Assembly (NCBI RefSeq): GCF_025961835.1
Contig: NZ_JAOQOK010000001.1
Location: 744,001 to 808,000, forward strand
Direction of reading: 5' to 3'
DNA from: Sphingobium sp. B2D3C
Lineage (GTDB): Bacteria > Pseudomonadota > Alphaproteobacteria > Sphingomonadales > Sphingomonadaceae
DNA length: 64,000 bases
Made by a program: the position numbers and the translations under genes. How positions within the stretch are numbered: position 1 is the stretch's first letter; each line of letters begins with the position of its first letter. A model generated the notes under the pieces. The model was not told the origin of the DNA and did no database searches. It worked only from the letters and a program-made list of their open reading frames with translations. Of the stretch, positions 15,493-24,016 are shown in pieces.

Positions 15493-16818
15493 TCAGGGCC
15501 GGGCGGGCTCGCTCGCCAGATCCGCCGATAGCTCCTCCAGCGAGCGGCCGCGCGTCTCGACCATCATGAACAGGGTGAAGAGCAACTGCAGCACCATCAT
15601 GAAGGCGAAGAAGCCGAAGATCCATACCGGCGCGACGCTGGCGAGCACGGCGGGCATGATGAGGGTGAGGGCGGCGGCGAGCACCCAATGCGTGCCGGTG
15701 CCGAGCGCCTGACCCGTGGCGCGGGCATTGTTCGGGAAGATTTCCGAGATGTAGACCCAGATGATCGCGCCCTGGCCGATGGCATGGGCGGCGATGAACA
15801 GGAAGATGAAGACCGGCACCAGCGTATAATGCGCGCTCGCAAAGCCATAAGCGACCATGGCCAGCGAGACGATGTAGCCGACCGAGCCGATCAGCATCAG
15901 CTTCCGGCGCCCGGCACTGTCGATCAACGCCATGCCGACGAGCGTGAAGACCAGATTTACTACGCCGACGCCTACCGTGGCGTATAGCGTGGCGCTCGCC
16001 TCCGCGCCGGTCAGGCCGAAGATGCGGGGTGCATAATAGATGATCGCGTTGATGCCGGAGAGCTGGTTGAAGAAGGCGACCAGGAAGGCGAGCATGATCG
16101 GGCGGCGCAGATGCCCGTCGAAGAAGCGGCGCAGCGTCATCCGGCTTTCGCCAGCGGGGTCGGCTGTGGCGCGGATCGCCTCGATATCGCCGCCGGCCAT
16201 GGTCAGCACGCGCCGCGCCTCGGCTTCATTGCCCTTGTGCAGCAGCAGCCAGCGCGGGCTCTCCGGCAGCACGACGGTGGCGAGGAGGAAGAGCGCAGCG
16301 GGGATGGCCGGGATGGCGAGCATGATCCGCCAATCGGCCGCATCCATGCCGCTGATGAGGGCATTGGAGACATAGGCGATGAGAATGCCCAGCACGATCA
16401 TGGTCTGGAACAGGATACCGAGCCGGCCGCGCCAGGCCGGCGGGGCAATCTCCGAGATATAAGCGGGCGCGGCGATCGAGGAAGCGCCGATGGCGAGGCC
16501 GCCGATGATGCGGAAGGCCATGAACGACCACGGGTCCCACGCCAGCGCCGATCCGATGGCGGAGACCAGATAGAGGATGCCGATCCAGATCAGTGTCGGT
16601 TTGCGGCCATAGCGATCGCTGGGGATCGCGCCGAACAGGGCGCCGACCACCGTCCCCCACAAGGCAGAGGATATGGCGAGCCCGTGCATCGCGCTGCCCA
16701 TCGACCATGTGCGCTGAATGGCCATTTCCGCGCCTGAAATCACTGCGGTGTCGAAACCGAACAGCAGGCCGGCCAGCGCCGCCGTGAAGGCCCAGAGCGA
16801 AATCGAGCGATTGGGCAT
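15493..16818 (-). CDS. MFS transporter, sugar-porter (SP) family
   Basis: A 441-residue 12-span carrier. Sugar-porter signatures are FGFDTAVISGAE in helix 1, SDRYGRKP after helix 2, PAYISEIAPPAWRGRL between helices 4 and 5, PESPRWLL at the end of the first half and QLSGINAIIYYAP in helix 7. The family imports sugars, polyols, quinate-like compounds and some aromatic acids by proton symport. In a cluster with esterases and a tannase, uptake of a released sugar or quinate-like moiety is attractive but unproven. It is divergent from the lipoprotein esterase gene, and the shared region carries an operator-like site. Confidence 0.85.
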   Translation of the reverse strand: MPNRSISLWAFTAALAGLLFGFDTAVISGAEMAIQRTWSMGSAMHGLAISSALWGTVVGALFGAIPSDRYGRKPTLIWIGILYLVSAIGSALAWDPWSFMAFRIIGGLAIGASSIAAPAYISEIAPPAWRGRLGILFQTMIVLGILIAYVSNALISGMDAADWRIMLAIPAIPAALFLLATVVLPESPRWLLLHKGNEAEARRVLTMAGGDIEAIRATADPAGESRMTLRRFFDGHLRRPIMLAFLVAFFNQLSGINAIIYYAPRIFGLTGAEASATLYATVGVGVVNLVFTLVGMALIDSAGRRKLMLIGSVGYIVSLAMVAYGFASAHYTLVPVFIFLFIAAHAIGQGAIIWVYISEIFPNNARATGQALGTGTHWVLAAALTLIMPAVLASVAPVWIFGFFAFMMVLQLLFTLFMMVETRGRSLEELSADLASEPARP

Positions 16819-16883
16819 AGGGCGTCTCCTGTCCGGTCAGCGGTCGGTCAATTTATCCAGAAGAACGCTGGTGCCGATCTCGC

Positions 16884-16894
16884 TTTGTTATACG
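16884..16894. promoter_or_regulatory. Candidate GntR operator TTGTTATACGA
   Basis: This 11-mer differs from the 10098 site at one base (ACGA for ACAA). It lies in the divergent region between the sugar-porter gene (start 16818) and the lipoprotein esterase gene (start 16949), so it could control both. Confidence 0.5.
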
Positions 16895-16948
16895 ATCATG
16901 AATAAAGATGATTCGCAATGGATTGCAAGATGAGGATTGAGGAGAGCG

Positions 16949-17857
16949 ATGATGCCCCGATTTCACAGGCCTGACGCCAAGCTAGCTGCGCGGTTTTCCG
17001 GGGGCAAGGCGCTTTTCGCGCTCGGGGCTCTGGGCCTGCTGCTGGCCGGGTGCAACGGGGCTGCGCCAGACACGCAGAACAATTCGGCCGCGGCGAGTGC
17101 GAGCCCGGTACAGACGGGCGACCTCAAGCTCACTTACGCCATGCCGCAGGCCAAGGGTGAGGAGATCGCGTACCGGGTCTTTCTGCCATCAAACTGGCGC
17201 GCAGACCGGCACTGGCCGATGGTGCTCATCCTGCATGGCTATGGCAGCACGGCTGATGGCCCCTTTGACGATGCCGGGGGTGCGCTTCAGCGGGAGGCGG
17301 AAAAGCATGGCTTCGTGGTGGTCTCGCCCAATGGCTATAATGGCATGGCCGATTATGGCGCCAATCTCCCGCTCCCCTCGGCGCTGCCCGACATGGGGAA
17401 GAAAGCGACGATGACGCCAGAGCAGCAATCCGCGCTGGCTGAGGCGGATGTGCGCAACGTGCTGGCCAAGACCATGGCGGATTATAATATTGATCCGCGC
17501 CGCGTGTATCTGATGGGCAATTCCATGGGCATGACCGGCGTGCTGCATTTCGCGCAGACCGATCCGCAGCTTTGGTGCGCCATCTCGGCGAGCGGCGGGC
17601 CGCCCTGGCCGGATTATCCGGTCGAGCAGTTGAAGCCCATTTCCAGCGTGCTGCTGGTGCATGGGGGCAAGGATGATCGCGCGAACGCATCCGACACGCA
17701 GACGCTGACGGAGCGCCTGAAAGCTGCCGGCATCGACGCGCGTATGGAACTGATCCCCGAGGGCACGCATGGCGATGCCTGGGTGCGCTATCTGCCGCAG
17801 ACGCTCGACTTCTTCGCCACCCATGATTGCGCGAGCGGGGGCCGCGCCAATGGTTGA
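16949..17857 (+). CDS. Lipoprotein esterase, PHB-depolymerase/feruloyl-esterase-like alpha/beta hydrolase
   Basis: A 302-residue lipoprotein (ALFALGALGLLLAGC, modified Cys35), so probably anchored at the outer membrane or in the periplasm. The hydrolase core shows MVLILHGYGST, the nucleophile elbow GNSMGMTG (Ser), an Asp region around VHGGKDDRA and His in EGTHGDAW. This order suits the esterase_PHB/polyhydroxybutyrate depolymerase group, which includes feruloyl and acetylxylan esterases. The ATG pair at 16949/16952 follows TTGAGGAG. The next gene, a type-B carboxylesterase, overlaps its end, so the two form an operon with the tannase gene. Confidence 0.78.
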   Translation: MMPRFHRPDAKLAARFSGGKALFALGALGLLLAGCNGAAPDTQNNSAAASASPVQTGDLKLTYAMPQAKGEEIAYRVFLPSNWRADRHWPMVLILHGYGSTADGPFDDAGGALQREAEKHGFVVVSPNGYNGMADYGANLPLPSALPDMGKKATMTPEQQSALAEADVRNVLAKTMADYNIDPRRVYLMGNSMGMTGVLHFAQTDPQLWCAISASGGPPWPDYPVEQLKPISSVLLVHGGKDDRANASDTQTLTERLKAAGIDARMELIPEGTHGDAWVRYLPQTLDFFATHDCASGGRANG

Positions 17858-19430
17858 TTGCATGAGGAAGATCGCCGGGAGAGGCCGCTTGCTGGCAGCC
17901 CTGACGATGGCAGCTACGCTCGTGGCAGCGCCCGCTTCAGCTCAGGCGCAGGGGGCCCCGGCAGAGGCACCGCGCGCCGCGACGACCTATGGTCCCGTTG
18001 TCGGTACGCGCGATGATGACGTGCTAGTGTTCAAGGGCGTGCCCTATGCAGCCGCGCCGACCGGCGAGCTGCGCTGGCGGCCGCCTGCAGCGCCGGCGGG
18101 CTGGACCCGACCCCGGCAGGCGACGACCTTTGCGCCAGCCTGCCCCGGTGGGCTGCCGGCGCGCAAGGATACGTCCGAGGATTGCCTTTATCTCAATGTC
18201 TGGACGCCGCAGATGGGCGCGCAGGCCAAGCGCCCCGTGATGGTGTGGATCTATGGCGGCGGCTTTCGCGGTGGATCGACTGCGCTACCGATCTTCGACG
18301 GGCGCGCGCTGGCGCAGCAGGGCGTGGTGCTGGTGAGCTTCGGCTACCGGGTGGGCGCGCTCGGCTTCCTCGCCACGCCGGAGCTGAGCGCGGAATCACC
18401 GCAGGGCGCTTCGGGCAATTACGGGGTTCTCGATGCCGTTGCCGCGCTGCGCTGGGTGCAGGAGAATATCGCCGCCTTCGGGGGCGATCCGCAGAATGTG
18501 ACGGTGTTCGGCCAGTCTTCCGGCTCCGAAACAGTGAACATCCTCACCGCCTCGCCGCTCGCCAGGGGGCTGTTCGCCAAGGCCATCGGCGAATCCGGCT
18601 CGTCCTTCGGCGTGCGCGCGGCCTTGCCGCTGCGGGAGGCCGAGGCCCTGGGCAAAGCGTTCATGGCAGAACGCAGCGTGACCAGCCTCGCCGCCTTGCG
18701 CAAGCTGCCCACGGACAAGCTGCTGATCCGCGACGACCAGAAATATGAGCCCAATGTCGATGGCTGGCTGCTGCCCCGCAGCGTGCGCGAGATTTATCTG
18801 GCCGGGGCGCAGAATGATGTGCCGATGATTATTGGTGGCACCACGCAGGAATTCGGGCGCCCGCCGGAGATCAGCCGGGAGGCGTTGAATGCCGGCCTGC
18901 AGGCCGAATATGGTCCGCTGGCACCGGCCATCGCCACCGCGATCGGTGCCGATGGGGAGGCCGATCCCACCGATGCCCGCTGGCGTCTGACCAATGTCGA
19001 ATGGGGGAATTTCACTGCCGCGATGTGGTCTGGCCTGCAGACCAAGACCGGCCGGGCGCCTGTCTATCGCTATGTCTTCGATTATGCGCCGCCCCAGCCG
19101 GCCGGGCGCCCCCGCACGGCCCATCATGGCGCGGAGCTGGCCTATATCTTCGGCAATTATCAGCCCGCCGGGCGGGCGCTCGATGCCGAGGAGCAGATGA
19201 TCCATCGGCTGCTGAGCGGATACTGGCTGAACTTCGCGCGCACCGGCAATCCCAATGGAGCCGGTCTGCCGCAATGGCCGGCTCATGGCGTGCCGGCCCA
19301 TGTCGCGCTGCGCTTCGGCGCGGAGGGCGCGGCGCCAATCGGCGAGCGCGAGCCGGTACTGCTCGACCTCATCGACCGGCATTATCACGGCGAGAGCGGG
19401 GAAGCGGATCAGACCATAAAACCGCGCTGA
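17850..19430 (+). CDS. Secreted type-B carboxylesterase
   Basis: A 526-residue carboxylesterase/lipase with a signal peptide ending APASAQA. Family marks are FKGVPYAAAPTGELRW, EDCLYLNVWTP, the oxyanion loop VWIYGGGF, the nucleophile elbow FGQSSGSE and the His segment HHGAELAYIFGN. The usual GESAG elbow is GQSSG, so Ala beside the Ser is also changed, but the Ser itself is kept. The ATG at 17850 overlaps the upstream esterase by eight bases; ATG 17862 is an alternative. It would cleave carboxyl esters in the periplasm. A paralogue with the canonical elbow lies at 32561-34048. Confidence 0.85.
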   Translation: MVDCMRKIAGRGRLLAALTMAATLVAAPASAQAQGAPAEAPRAATTYGPVVGTRDDDVLVFKGVPYAAAPTGELRWRPPAAPAGWTRPRQATTFAPACPGGLPARKDTSEDCLYLNVWTPQMGAQAKRPVMVWIYGGGFRGGSTALPIFDGRALAQQGVVLVSFGYRVGALGFLATPELSAESPQGASGNYGVLDAVAALRWVQENIAAFGGDPQNVTVFGQSSGSETVNILTASPLARGLFAKAIGESGSSFGVRAALPLREAEALGKAFMAERSVTSLAALRKLPTDKLLIRDDQKYEPNVDGWLLPRSVREIYLAGAQNDVPMIIGGTTQEFGRPPEISREALNAGLQAEYGPLAPAIATAIGADGEADPTDARWRLTNVEWGNFTAAMWSGLQTKTGRAPVYRYVFDYAPPQPAGRPRTAHHGAELAYIFGNYQPAGRALDAEEQMIHRLLSGYWLNFARTGNPNGAGLPQWPAHGVPAHVALRFGAEGAAPIGEREPVLLDLIDRHYHGESGEADQTIKPR

Positions 19431-19458
19431 ACGCGAAGTATCGGAGAGGGAAGGGCTT

Positions 19459-21132
19459 ATGCGGACAGGTTGGATCAAGGGGCTGGCACGACTCGCGGCG
19501 GGTGTGGTGCTCGCTTGTGTCAGCAGCGCCTCGCTTCAGTCCCAACCCGCGAAATCCCCGATGCCGCCGGTCCATTTCACGCCGCTGCCCGAGCGGCCGG
19601 TGGTGATGCCGGTCATGGCCTGCGACGCCTTGCCCGCCGAGGATCTGCTGACCATCGAGGGCGCGCCGGCGCGGATCAGCAGCGCAACGCTGGAGACGCG
19701 CGACAATGGCGTGGCCTTCTGCCGGATCAAGGGCATGATCGCACCGCAGATTCAGTTCGAGCTGCATCTGCCGACAAAAACCTACACCGGTCGCTACCTG
19801 CAGGGTGGCTGTGGCGGGGCCTGCGGCGTGATCTACCAGACGGTGTCGCCCTCCTGCGATAATCAGACGGCCTTCAGCGGCGCATTTGCCGTGAGCTTCA
19901 ATAATAGCGGCCATGTCGGGCCGGACGCGCGCGATACGTTGTGGGCGGCTCATGCTCCGCAATTGCGGGCGGATTTCGCTTATCGGGCGGCGCATGTGAC
20001 GGCGCGTGTCGCCAAGGAGATCATCGCCCGCTTCTATGGACGCAAGCCGGCTTACTCCTACTTCATGGGCTGCTCCAATGGCGGGCGCGAAGCCATGATG
20101 GAAGCGCAGCGCTATCCTGATGATTTCGATGGCATCATCGCGGGCGCGCCCGCTTTGTGGATCACGCCGGGCGTCGTCCGCATCATTCATGAGTCTCAGG
20201 TGGCCAGGAGCGCGGATGGCCAGCCCATTCTGACGCCGCAATCCACCCAATTGCTTCATCGGGCAGTGATGGCGGCATGCGACGGCCTTGATGGCCTCAA
20301 GGATGGCCAGATCGACAATCCCCGTCGCTGCCGGTTCGATCCGCGCACCCTCGTCTGCAAGCCGGGGCAGCGGACCGATTGCGTGACGGCGCAACAGGCC
20401 GAGACGATGAACCGGCTTTACGAAGGGCCGAGGGATGCACAGGGCCGGCCCTTGTTCTTTGGCGGCGAGCCTTACGGCTCCGAATTGCTGTGGACCGGGT
20501 CGGGCAGCTTCGTGGCCGATGGCTATCAACTGGCGGCGAACCAGATCAAGTTCATGATCTACAATGGCGAAACCCATCAGGATTTCGACTGGCGCACATG
20601 GAAGCCCGATGCGGCGGCCCTGGCCGACCTGATCGACAAGGGCGGCTATTATAATGCCAGCAATCCCGATCTCGCCGCATTCAAGGCGCGCGGTGGCAAG
20701 CTGATCATGTGGCAGGGCGAGGCGGACAATGCCGGGGGATCATGGCTGCTGCCGGACTACTATCAGCGCGTCCGGAACGCGATGGGCGGCTTTGCCGGGA
20801 CCGATCCGTTCATGCGGGTCTACATGTTTCCCGGAGTCTATCACTGCGCTGGCGGCTATATCGGCTATCAGCACGACCTGCTCGGGCCGATGGTCAATTG
20901 GGTAGAGCGGGGCGCGGCGCCCGGTGCGGTGGAAGGCGCTGCCATTCTGGCGGATGGCACGATCCGCCGCCGTCCGACCTATCCGTTCCCGGTGCAGGCA
21001 CGCTATACGGGCCGGGGGGACATCAACGCCGCCAGCAGCTTTGCGCCGGTGCCCATCGCCAAGGATCATGACGACCGGTTCGATTGGGTGGGCGCCGGCA
21101 TGGAGGCTGGCTCCCCGCCGGCCCCCTACTGA
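19459..21132 (+). CDS. Tannase/feruloyl esterase family protein, secreted
   Basis: A 557-residue member of the tannase family, whose enzymes release gallate or ferulate from plant esters. The family's Cys-Ser and His-Cys pairs are visible: FMGCSNGGREAMM (Ser nucleophile with preceding Cys) and PGVYHCAGG (catalytic His followed by Cys), which form the disulfide next to the active site. The Asp is probably in QGEADNAGG. A calcium-type loop, CDGLDGLKDGQIDNP, is also present. An N-terminal signal (ARLAAGVVLACVSSAS) points to export. The start has GGAGAGGGAAGGG. It is the third co-oriented esterase after 16949 and 17850. With LigJ-like and LigB-like genes nearby, gallate-type esters are a natural substrate guess. 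Confidence 0.85.
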   Translation: MRTGWIKGLARLAAGVVLACVSSASLQSQPAKSPMPPVHFTPLPERPVVMPVMACDALPAEDLLTIEGAPARISSATLETRDNGVAFCRIKGMIAPQIQFELHLPTKTYTGRYLQGGCGGACGVIYQTVSPSCDNQTAFSGAFAVSFNNSGHVGPDARDTLWAAHAPQLRADFAYRAAHVTARVAKEIIARFYGRKPAYSYFMGCSNGGREAMMEAQRYPDDFDGIIAGAPALWITPGVVRIIHESQVARSADGQPILTPQSTQLLHRAVMAACDGLDGLKDGQIDNPRRCRFDPRTLVCKPGQRTDCVTAQQAETMNRLYEGPRDAQGRPLFFGGEPYGSELLWTGSGSFVADGYQLAANQIKFMIYNGETHQDFDWRTWKPDAAALADLIDKGGYYNASNPDLAAFKARGGKLIMWQGEADNAGGSWLLPDYYQRVRNAMGGFAGTDPFMRVYMFPGVYHCAGGYIGYQHDLLGPMVNWVERGAAPGAVEGAAILADGTIRRRPTYPFPVQARYTGRGDINAASSFAPVPIAKDHDDRFDWVGAGMEAGSPPAPY

Positions 21133-21133
21133 T

Positions 21134-21166
21134 ATGCGGCGCAGAGGGGAGACCGCTGCGCCGCAT
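21134..21166. terminator. Hairpin between convergent tannase and HSL-type hydrolase genes
   Basis: ATGCGGCGCAG and CTGCGCCGCAT form a perfect 11-bp stem with an 11-base loop, right after the tannase stop and just before the end of the leftward hydrolase gene. A long T-run is absent on both strands, so it may act as a weak bidirectional terminator or only protect the transcript ends. Confidence 0.5.
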
Positions 21167-21174
21167 TCCACCCG

Positions 21175-22317
21175 CTACTTGCCGAGCTTCTTGTCAAAGA
21201 AGTTGACGATGACCTTGTAGGCATCCTGCGATTCCGGGATGACCGGATTGTAGAAGAAGCCGTGGAACAGGCCGTCCCACACATGCAGGTCGGCATCGGC
21301 ACCGGCCTTCACCATCTGGCCATGTGAGTAGACTGCGGAGCTTAGCTCAAAGGCGCGCGTGCCAGTGATGAACAGCGTCGGCGGGAACTTGGCCAGCAGT
21401 TCGAGCGAGTTGGCCGGCGCAGCCAGCGGGTCCTTGATGTCCACCTTCTCAAGATATTGGAGCGGCGGCAGACCCTTGCCGAGCGGCGGCGGCGGTTCCG
21501 CCGGCGGGTTCGCCTCCCCGATGGCGGCGGTGGTATAATGCGCATCACCGCCGAAGCCGGGGCCTTTCTCCAGCGTCATGCCGGCACAGAAAATGCCGAT
21601 GGCGCCGGGCATGGGGAGTTTCTCCTTATCGAACCAAGCCATCGCCATGCCGACCAGCATGCCACCCGCCGAGCAGCCATAGATGCCGATATCGGCCGGC
21701 TTGTAGCTCTTGAGCAGTTCGCGATAGACGCTGGCGACATCCTCGCTGGCAGCCGGGAAGCGATATTGCGGCGCCTGGCGATAATCGATCGTGATGACCT
21801 TATAGCCACCGAGCGACGCGATCGGCATCGATTCCAACTCGGCGCAACCGGGGTAGCAGCCGCCGAAGCCGCCGCCATGCAGGTTGAGCAAGACGCGCTT
21901 CTGGTTCTGCGGCTTGACCCCTTGCGTAGGCGTGTAGGTGATGGCGGGCACGCCTGCGATGGTCGTTTCCTGCCGGACCAGCGGGAACATCGCCTTGGCC
22001 GAGGCCATATAGGGCTTCATGAAGAAGGGGACGCCATTTTCCGGCAGCGTCTTCGATTCACGGTCCTGCATGTCGTGCAGATGCTCGGCCAGATAGGCCT
22101 TGGCTTCATCGGTCAGGAAACTGGAAACCGGTACGCTCATCGCGGGCACATGCACTGTGCCGTCGGCATCGATCTTCACTGGATTGCTGTCCGCCTTGTC
22201 AGCCGTTTGGGCCGGTGCGGCGGCGGGGAAGGCCAGCGCGACCACCGATGCGCCCGTAAGCGCCACTAGTCGCGACCACAGGCTGTACGCCGGGCGTTTG
22301 GCGAATGATTCTCCCAT
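21175..22317 (-). CDS. Secreted alpha/beta hydrolase, hormone-sensitive-lipase (HSL) type
   Basis: A 380-residue hydrolase with an N-terminal signal (VVALAFPAAAPAQT). HSL-family features are LNLHGGGFGGC (HGGG oxyanion loop), YRQAPQYRFPAA, the nucleophile elbow YGCSAGGML, and a final WDGLFHGFFY with the catalytic His. The usual GDSAG elbow reads GCSAG. It likely cleaves short-chain or aryl esters in the periplasm. The start at 22317 is preceded by GAGAGG. It is divergent from the BNR lipoprotein gene over a region containing a perfect 14-bp palindrome, which may regulate either gene. Confidence 0.82.
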   Translation of the reverse strand: MGESFAKRPAYSLWSRLVALTGASVVALAFPAAAPAQTADKADSNPVKIDADGTVHVPAMSVPVSSFLTDEAKAYLAEHLHDMQDRESKTLPENGVPFFMKPYMASAKAMFPLVRQETTIAGVPAITYTPTQGVKPQNQKRVLLNLHGGGFGGCYPGCAELESMPIASLGGYKVITIDYRQAPQYRFPAASEDVASVYRELLKSYKPADIGIYGCSAGGMLVGMAMAWFDKEKLPMPGAIGIFCAGMTLEKGPGFGGDAHYTTAAIGEANPPAEPPPPLGKGLPPLQYLEKVDIKDPLAAPANSLELLAKFPPTLFITGTRAFELSSAVYSHGQMVKAGADADLHVWDGLFHGFFYNPVIPESQDAYKVIVNFFDKKLGK

Positions 22318-22390
22318 ATAAACCTCTCATTTAGTCTGATTTTTGTGCCGCATCGCAAATTGGCATCTGGAATTGTTAGACTCACATGAA

Positions 22391-22404
22391 TACAATCGAT
22401 TGTA
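22391..22404. promoter_or_regulatory. Perfect 14-bp palindrome in divergent promoter region
   Basis: TACAATCGATTGTA is a perfect palindrome lying between the HSL-type hydrolase (start 22317) and the BNR lipoprotein (start 22452). It contains ACAA/TTGT in reversed order compared with the TTGT-N3-ACAA sites, and a half-matching TTGTTAGAC lies at 22373. It may be an operator for a different regulator. Confidence 0.4.
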
Positions 22405-22451
22405 AAGGGGCCGTCCAAATCGGTCTTTTTGCTGGTCGAGGGAGAGTGGAT

Positions 22452-23885
22452 ATGGTCGGTCTGGCGCAGGGTAAGGGCGGGGTGCGGGCGCTTGCTGGCT
22501 TAGGAGCAGTGGCACTGGTGGCGGGCTGTCATCCTGCGGGGGCACGACCGGAGGCGGAGATGCCGACGGTCCAGCAACTCAGCACCGGCGGCGCGGCCTT
22601 TTCCGCCTCGGTGCCGGAGATCGCGGTCGACCCCGCTGACCCGCAGCGCGTCGCGGTCATATGGCGGGATCTGGCCATGACAAGGCCTGGCGAACCCGCC
22701 GGCGAGCGGGGCATGCAGTGCCACCTTTCGCTGTCCAAGGACGGTGGGCGCAGCTTCGATACCCAGCCGCTGGTCTGGACGATGGCCGACACGCCCGTGT
22801 GCAACTCGCCTTATGTGGACATTGGTCCGCAGGGCGAGCTGCTGATCGGCGCGACGCTGGCGGGCGTGCTGCCGCAGAACGCGCCGGAGGGCGAGCATGC
22901 GTCAGGGCGGGTAGTCATGCGCCTTTCGACCGACTGGGGCCATAATTGGTCCCCGATCTCCAGCGGCATCGCGACGGGGGAAGAGGCGCGGTTCGAGGCC
23001 AATGCCACGGTCCCGGCCGAAGCGACGCATGTGCCATGGGACGGGGGGCGCGGCGTGATCGACGCGGTGAGCGGGGAAATCATCCTCTCCGGCGGCTATC
23101 CGGCCCCGCCGGGCGAGGCGCTGCGCTCGCAGCGCTTCTACACCGTCTCGAAGGATCGCGGCAAAAGCTGGGGGCCGATCCGCGCCTTTGGTGCGCCCGG
23201 CTGGCCGCAGCGCTGGGACGGGCATTATGTCGTCGCCCACGGTACGCTTGCCTACAGCTATCTGGCGGAAGCCGTGCCGGTCGATGGCGTCAAGTGCTTG
23301 TGCGTGGTCTTCGCCACCAGCGCGGATGGCGGAGCGACGGTGCAGCGGCACCTCGTCACACAGGTCGAGTATTTCGACCGGCTGGTCCATTATCCGCCGA
23401 TCGCCGCGCATCCGGCCCATGCTGGGCAATATGCGCTCGCGCTGGCGTCCGACAAGGCGTGGACGCCAGCGGTGCGCATCACGCGGGATGGCGGCGCCCA
23501 CTGGCAGACATTGGATGGCCCGGCCGCGCCTGAAGGTGTGGTGCGGTCGTCGCGGCCGGCGCTGGCCTATACGCCCGGAGGCGTGCTGGGGCTGCTCTGG
23601 CGGGGCTATCATGCCGACGGCAGCTATGACCTCTATATCGCGGCGTCTACCGATGGTGAGCGCTTCGGGCCGGTGCGGCGCGTCTCGCCCGCCTCCTCGC
23701 GCGTGCCGGACGCGCTGGCAAAGGATTATTCGGCGGGCGGGGACTTCATCAGCAATCTGGGCGCCGGGAGAGACGCGTTTCACGCCGCCTGGACAGGCTG
23801 GCCGGCGGGCGCGGCAGGGCAGGTGATATATGCGCGGGTTCCGCTGGCACCGCTGCTGGACGACCAACTGCCACCCAACAAATGA
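22452..23885 (+). CDS. BNR-repeat lipoprotein (sialidase-fold)
   Basis: A 477-residue lipoprotein (ALAGLGAVALVAGC, Cys26) with several Asp-box repeats: LSLSKDGGRSFD, LSTDWGHNWSP, VSKDRGKSWGP, ITRDGGAHWQT and ASTDGERFGP. The fold is a six-bladed sialidase-type propeller; I see no clear sialidase Arg triad, so it may be a binding protein rather than a glycosidase. Start chosen at ATG 22452, which has GGAGAG upstream and a proper lipoprotein signal. It precedes a DoxX-like gene and the TonB receptor on the same strand. It differs from the cytoplasmic BNR protein at 4505-5674 by its export signal. Confidence 0.75.
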   Translation: MVGLAQGKGGVRALAGLGAVALVAGCHPAGARPEAEMPTVQQLSTGGAAFSASVPEIAVDPADPQRVAVIWRDLAMTRPGEPAGERGMQCHLSLSKDGGRSFDTQPLVWTMADTPVCNSPYVDIGPQGELLIGATLAGVLPQNAPEGEHASGRVVMRLSTDWGHNWSPISSGIATGEEARFEANATVPAEATHVPWDGGRGVIDAVSGEIILSGGYPAPPGEALRSQRFYTVSKDRGKSWGPIRAFGAPGWPQRWDGHYVVAHGTLAYSYLAEAVPVDGVKCLCVVFATSADGGATVQRHLVTQVEYFDRLVHYPPIAAHPAHAGQYALALASDKAWTPAVRITRDGGAHWQTLDGPAAPEGVVRSSRPALAYTPGGVLGLLWRGYHADGSYDLYIAASTDGERFGPVRRVSPASSRVPDALAKDYSAGGDFISNLGAGRDAFHAAWTGWPAGAAGQVIYARVPLAPLLDDQLPPNK

Positions 23886-23914
23886 GATCGTTAGTCAAAA
23901 CTAAATTCAAAATG

Positions 23915-23944
23915 TTGACACGATGCGGGGGAAGGCCCTAGCAT
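23915..23944 (+). promoter_or_regulatory. Possible sigma-70 promoter upstream of DoxX-like gene C
   Basis: TTGACA at 23915-23920 and TAGCAT at 23939-23944 are 18 bases apart, about 70 bases before the gene at 24017. A small inverted repeat TTAGT-CAAA-ACTAA just upstream could be a regulator site. Judged by eye only. Confidence 0.4.
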
Positions 23945-24016
23945 GACCATCAGCGCTCAAGGCGTGAGGGGGACGAAGTGCCTCCTGCCTGATCCTGCGC
24001 TGGAGGGGATGCATCG

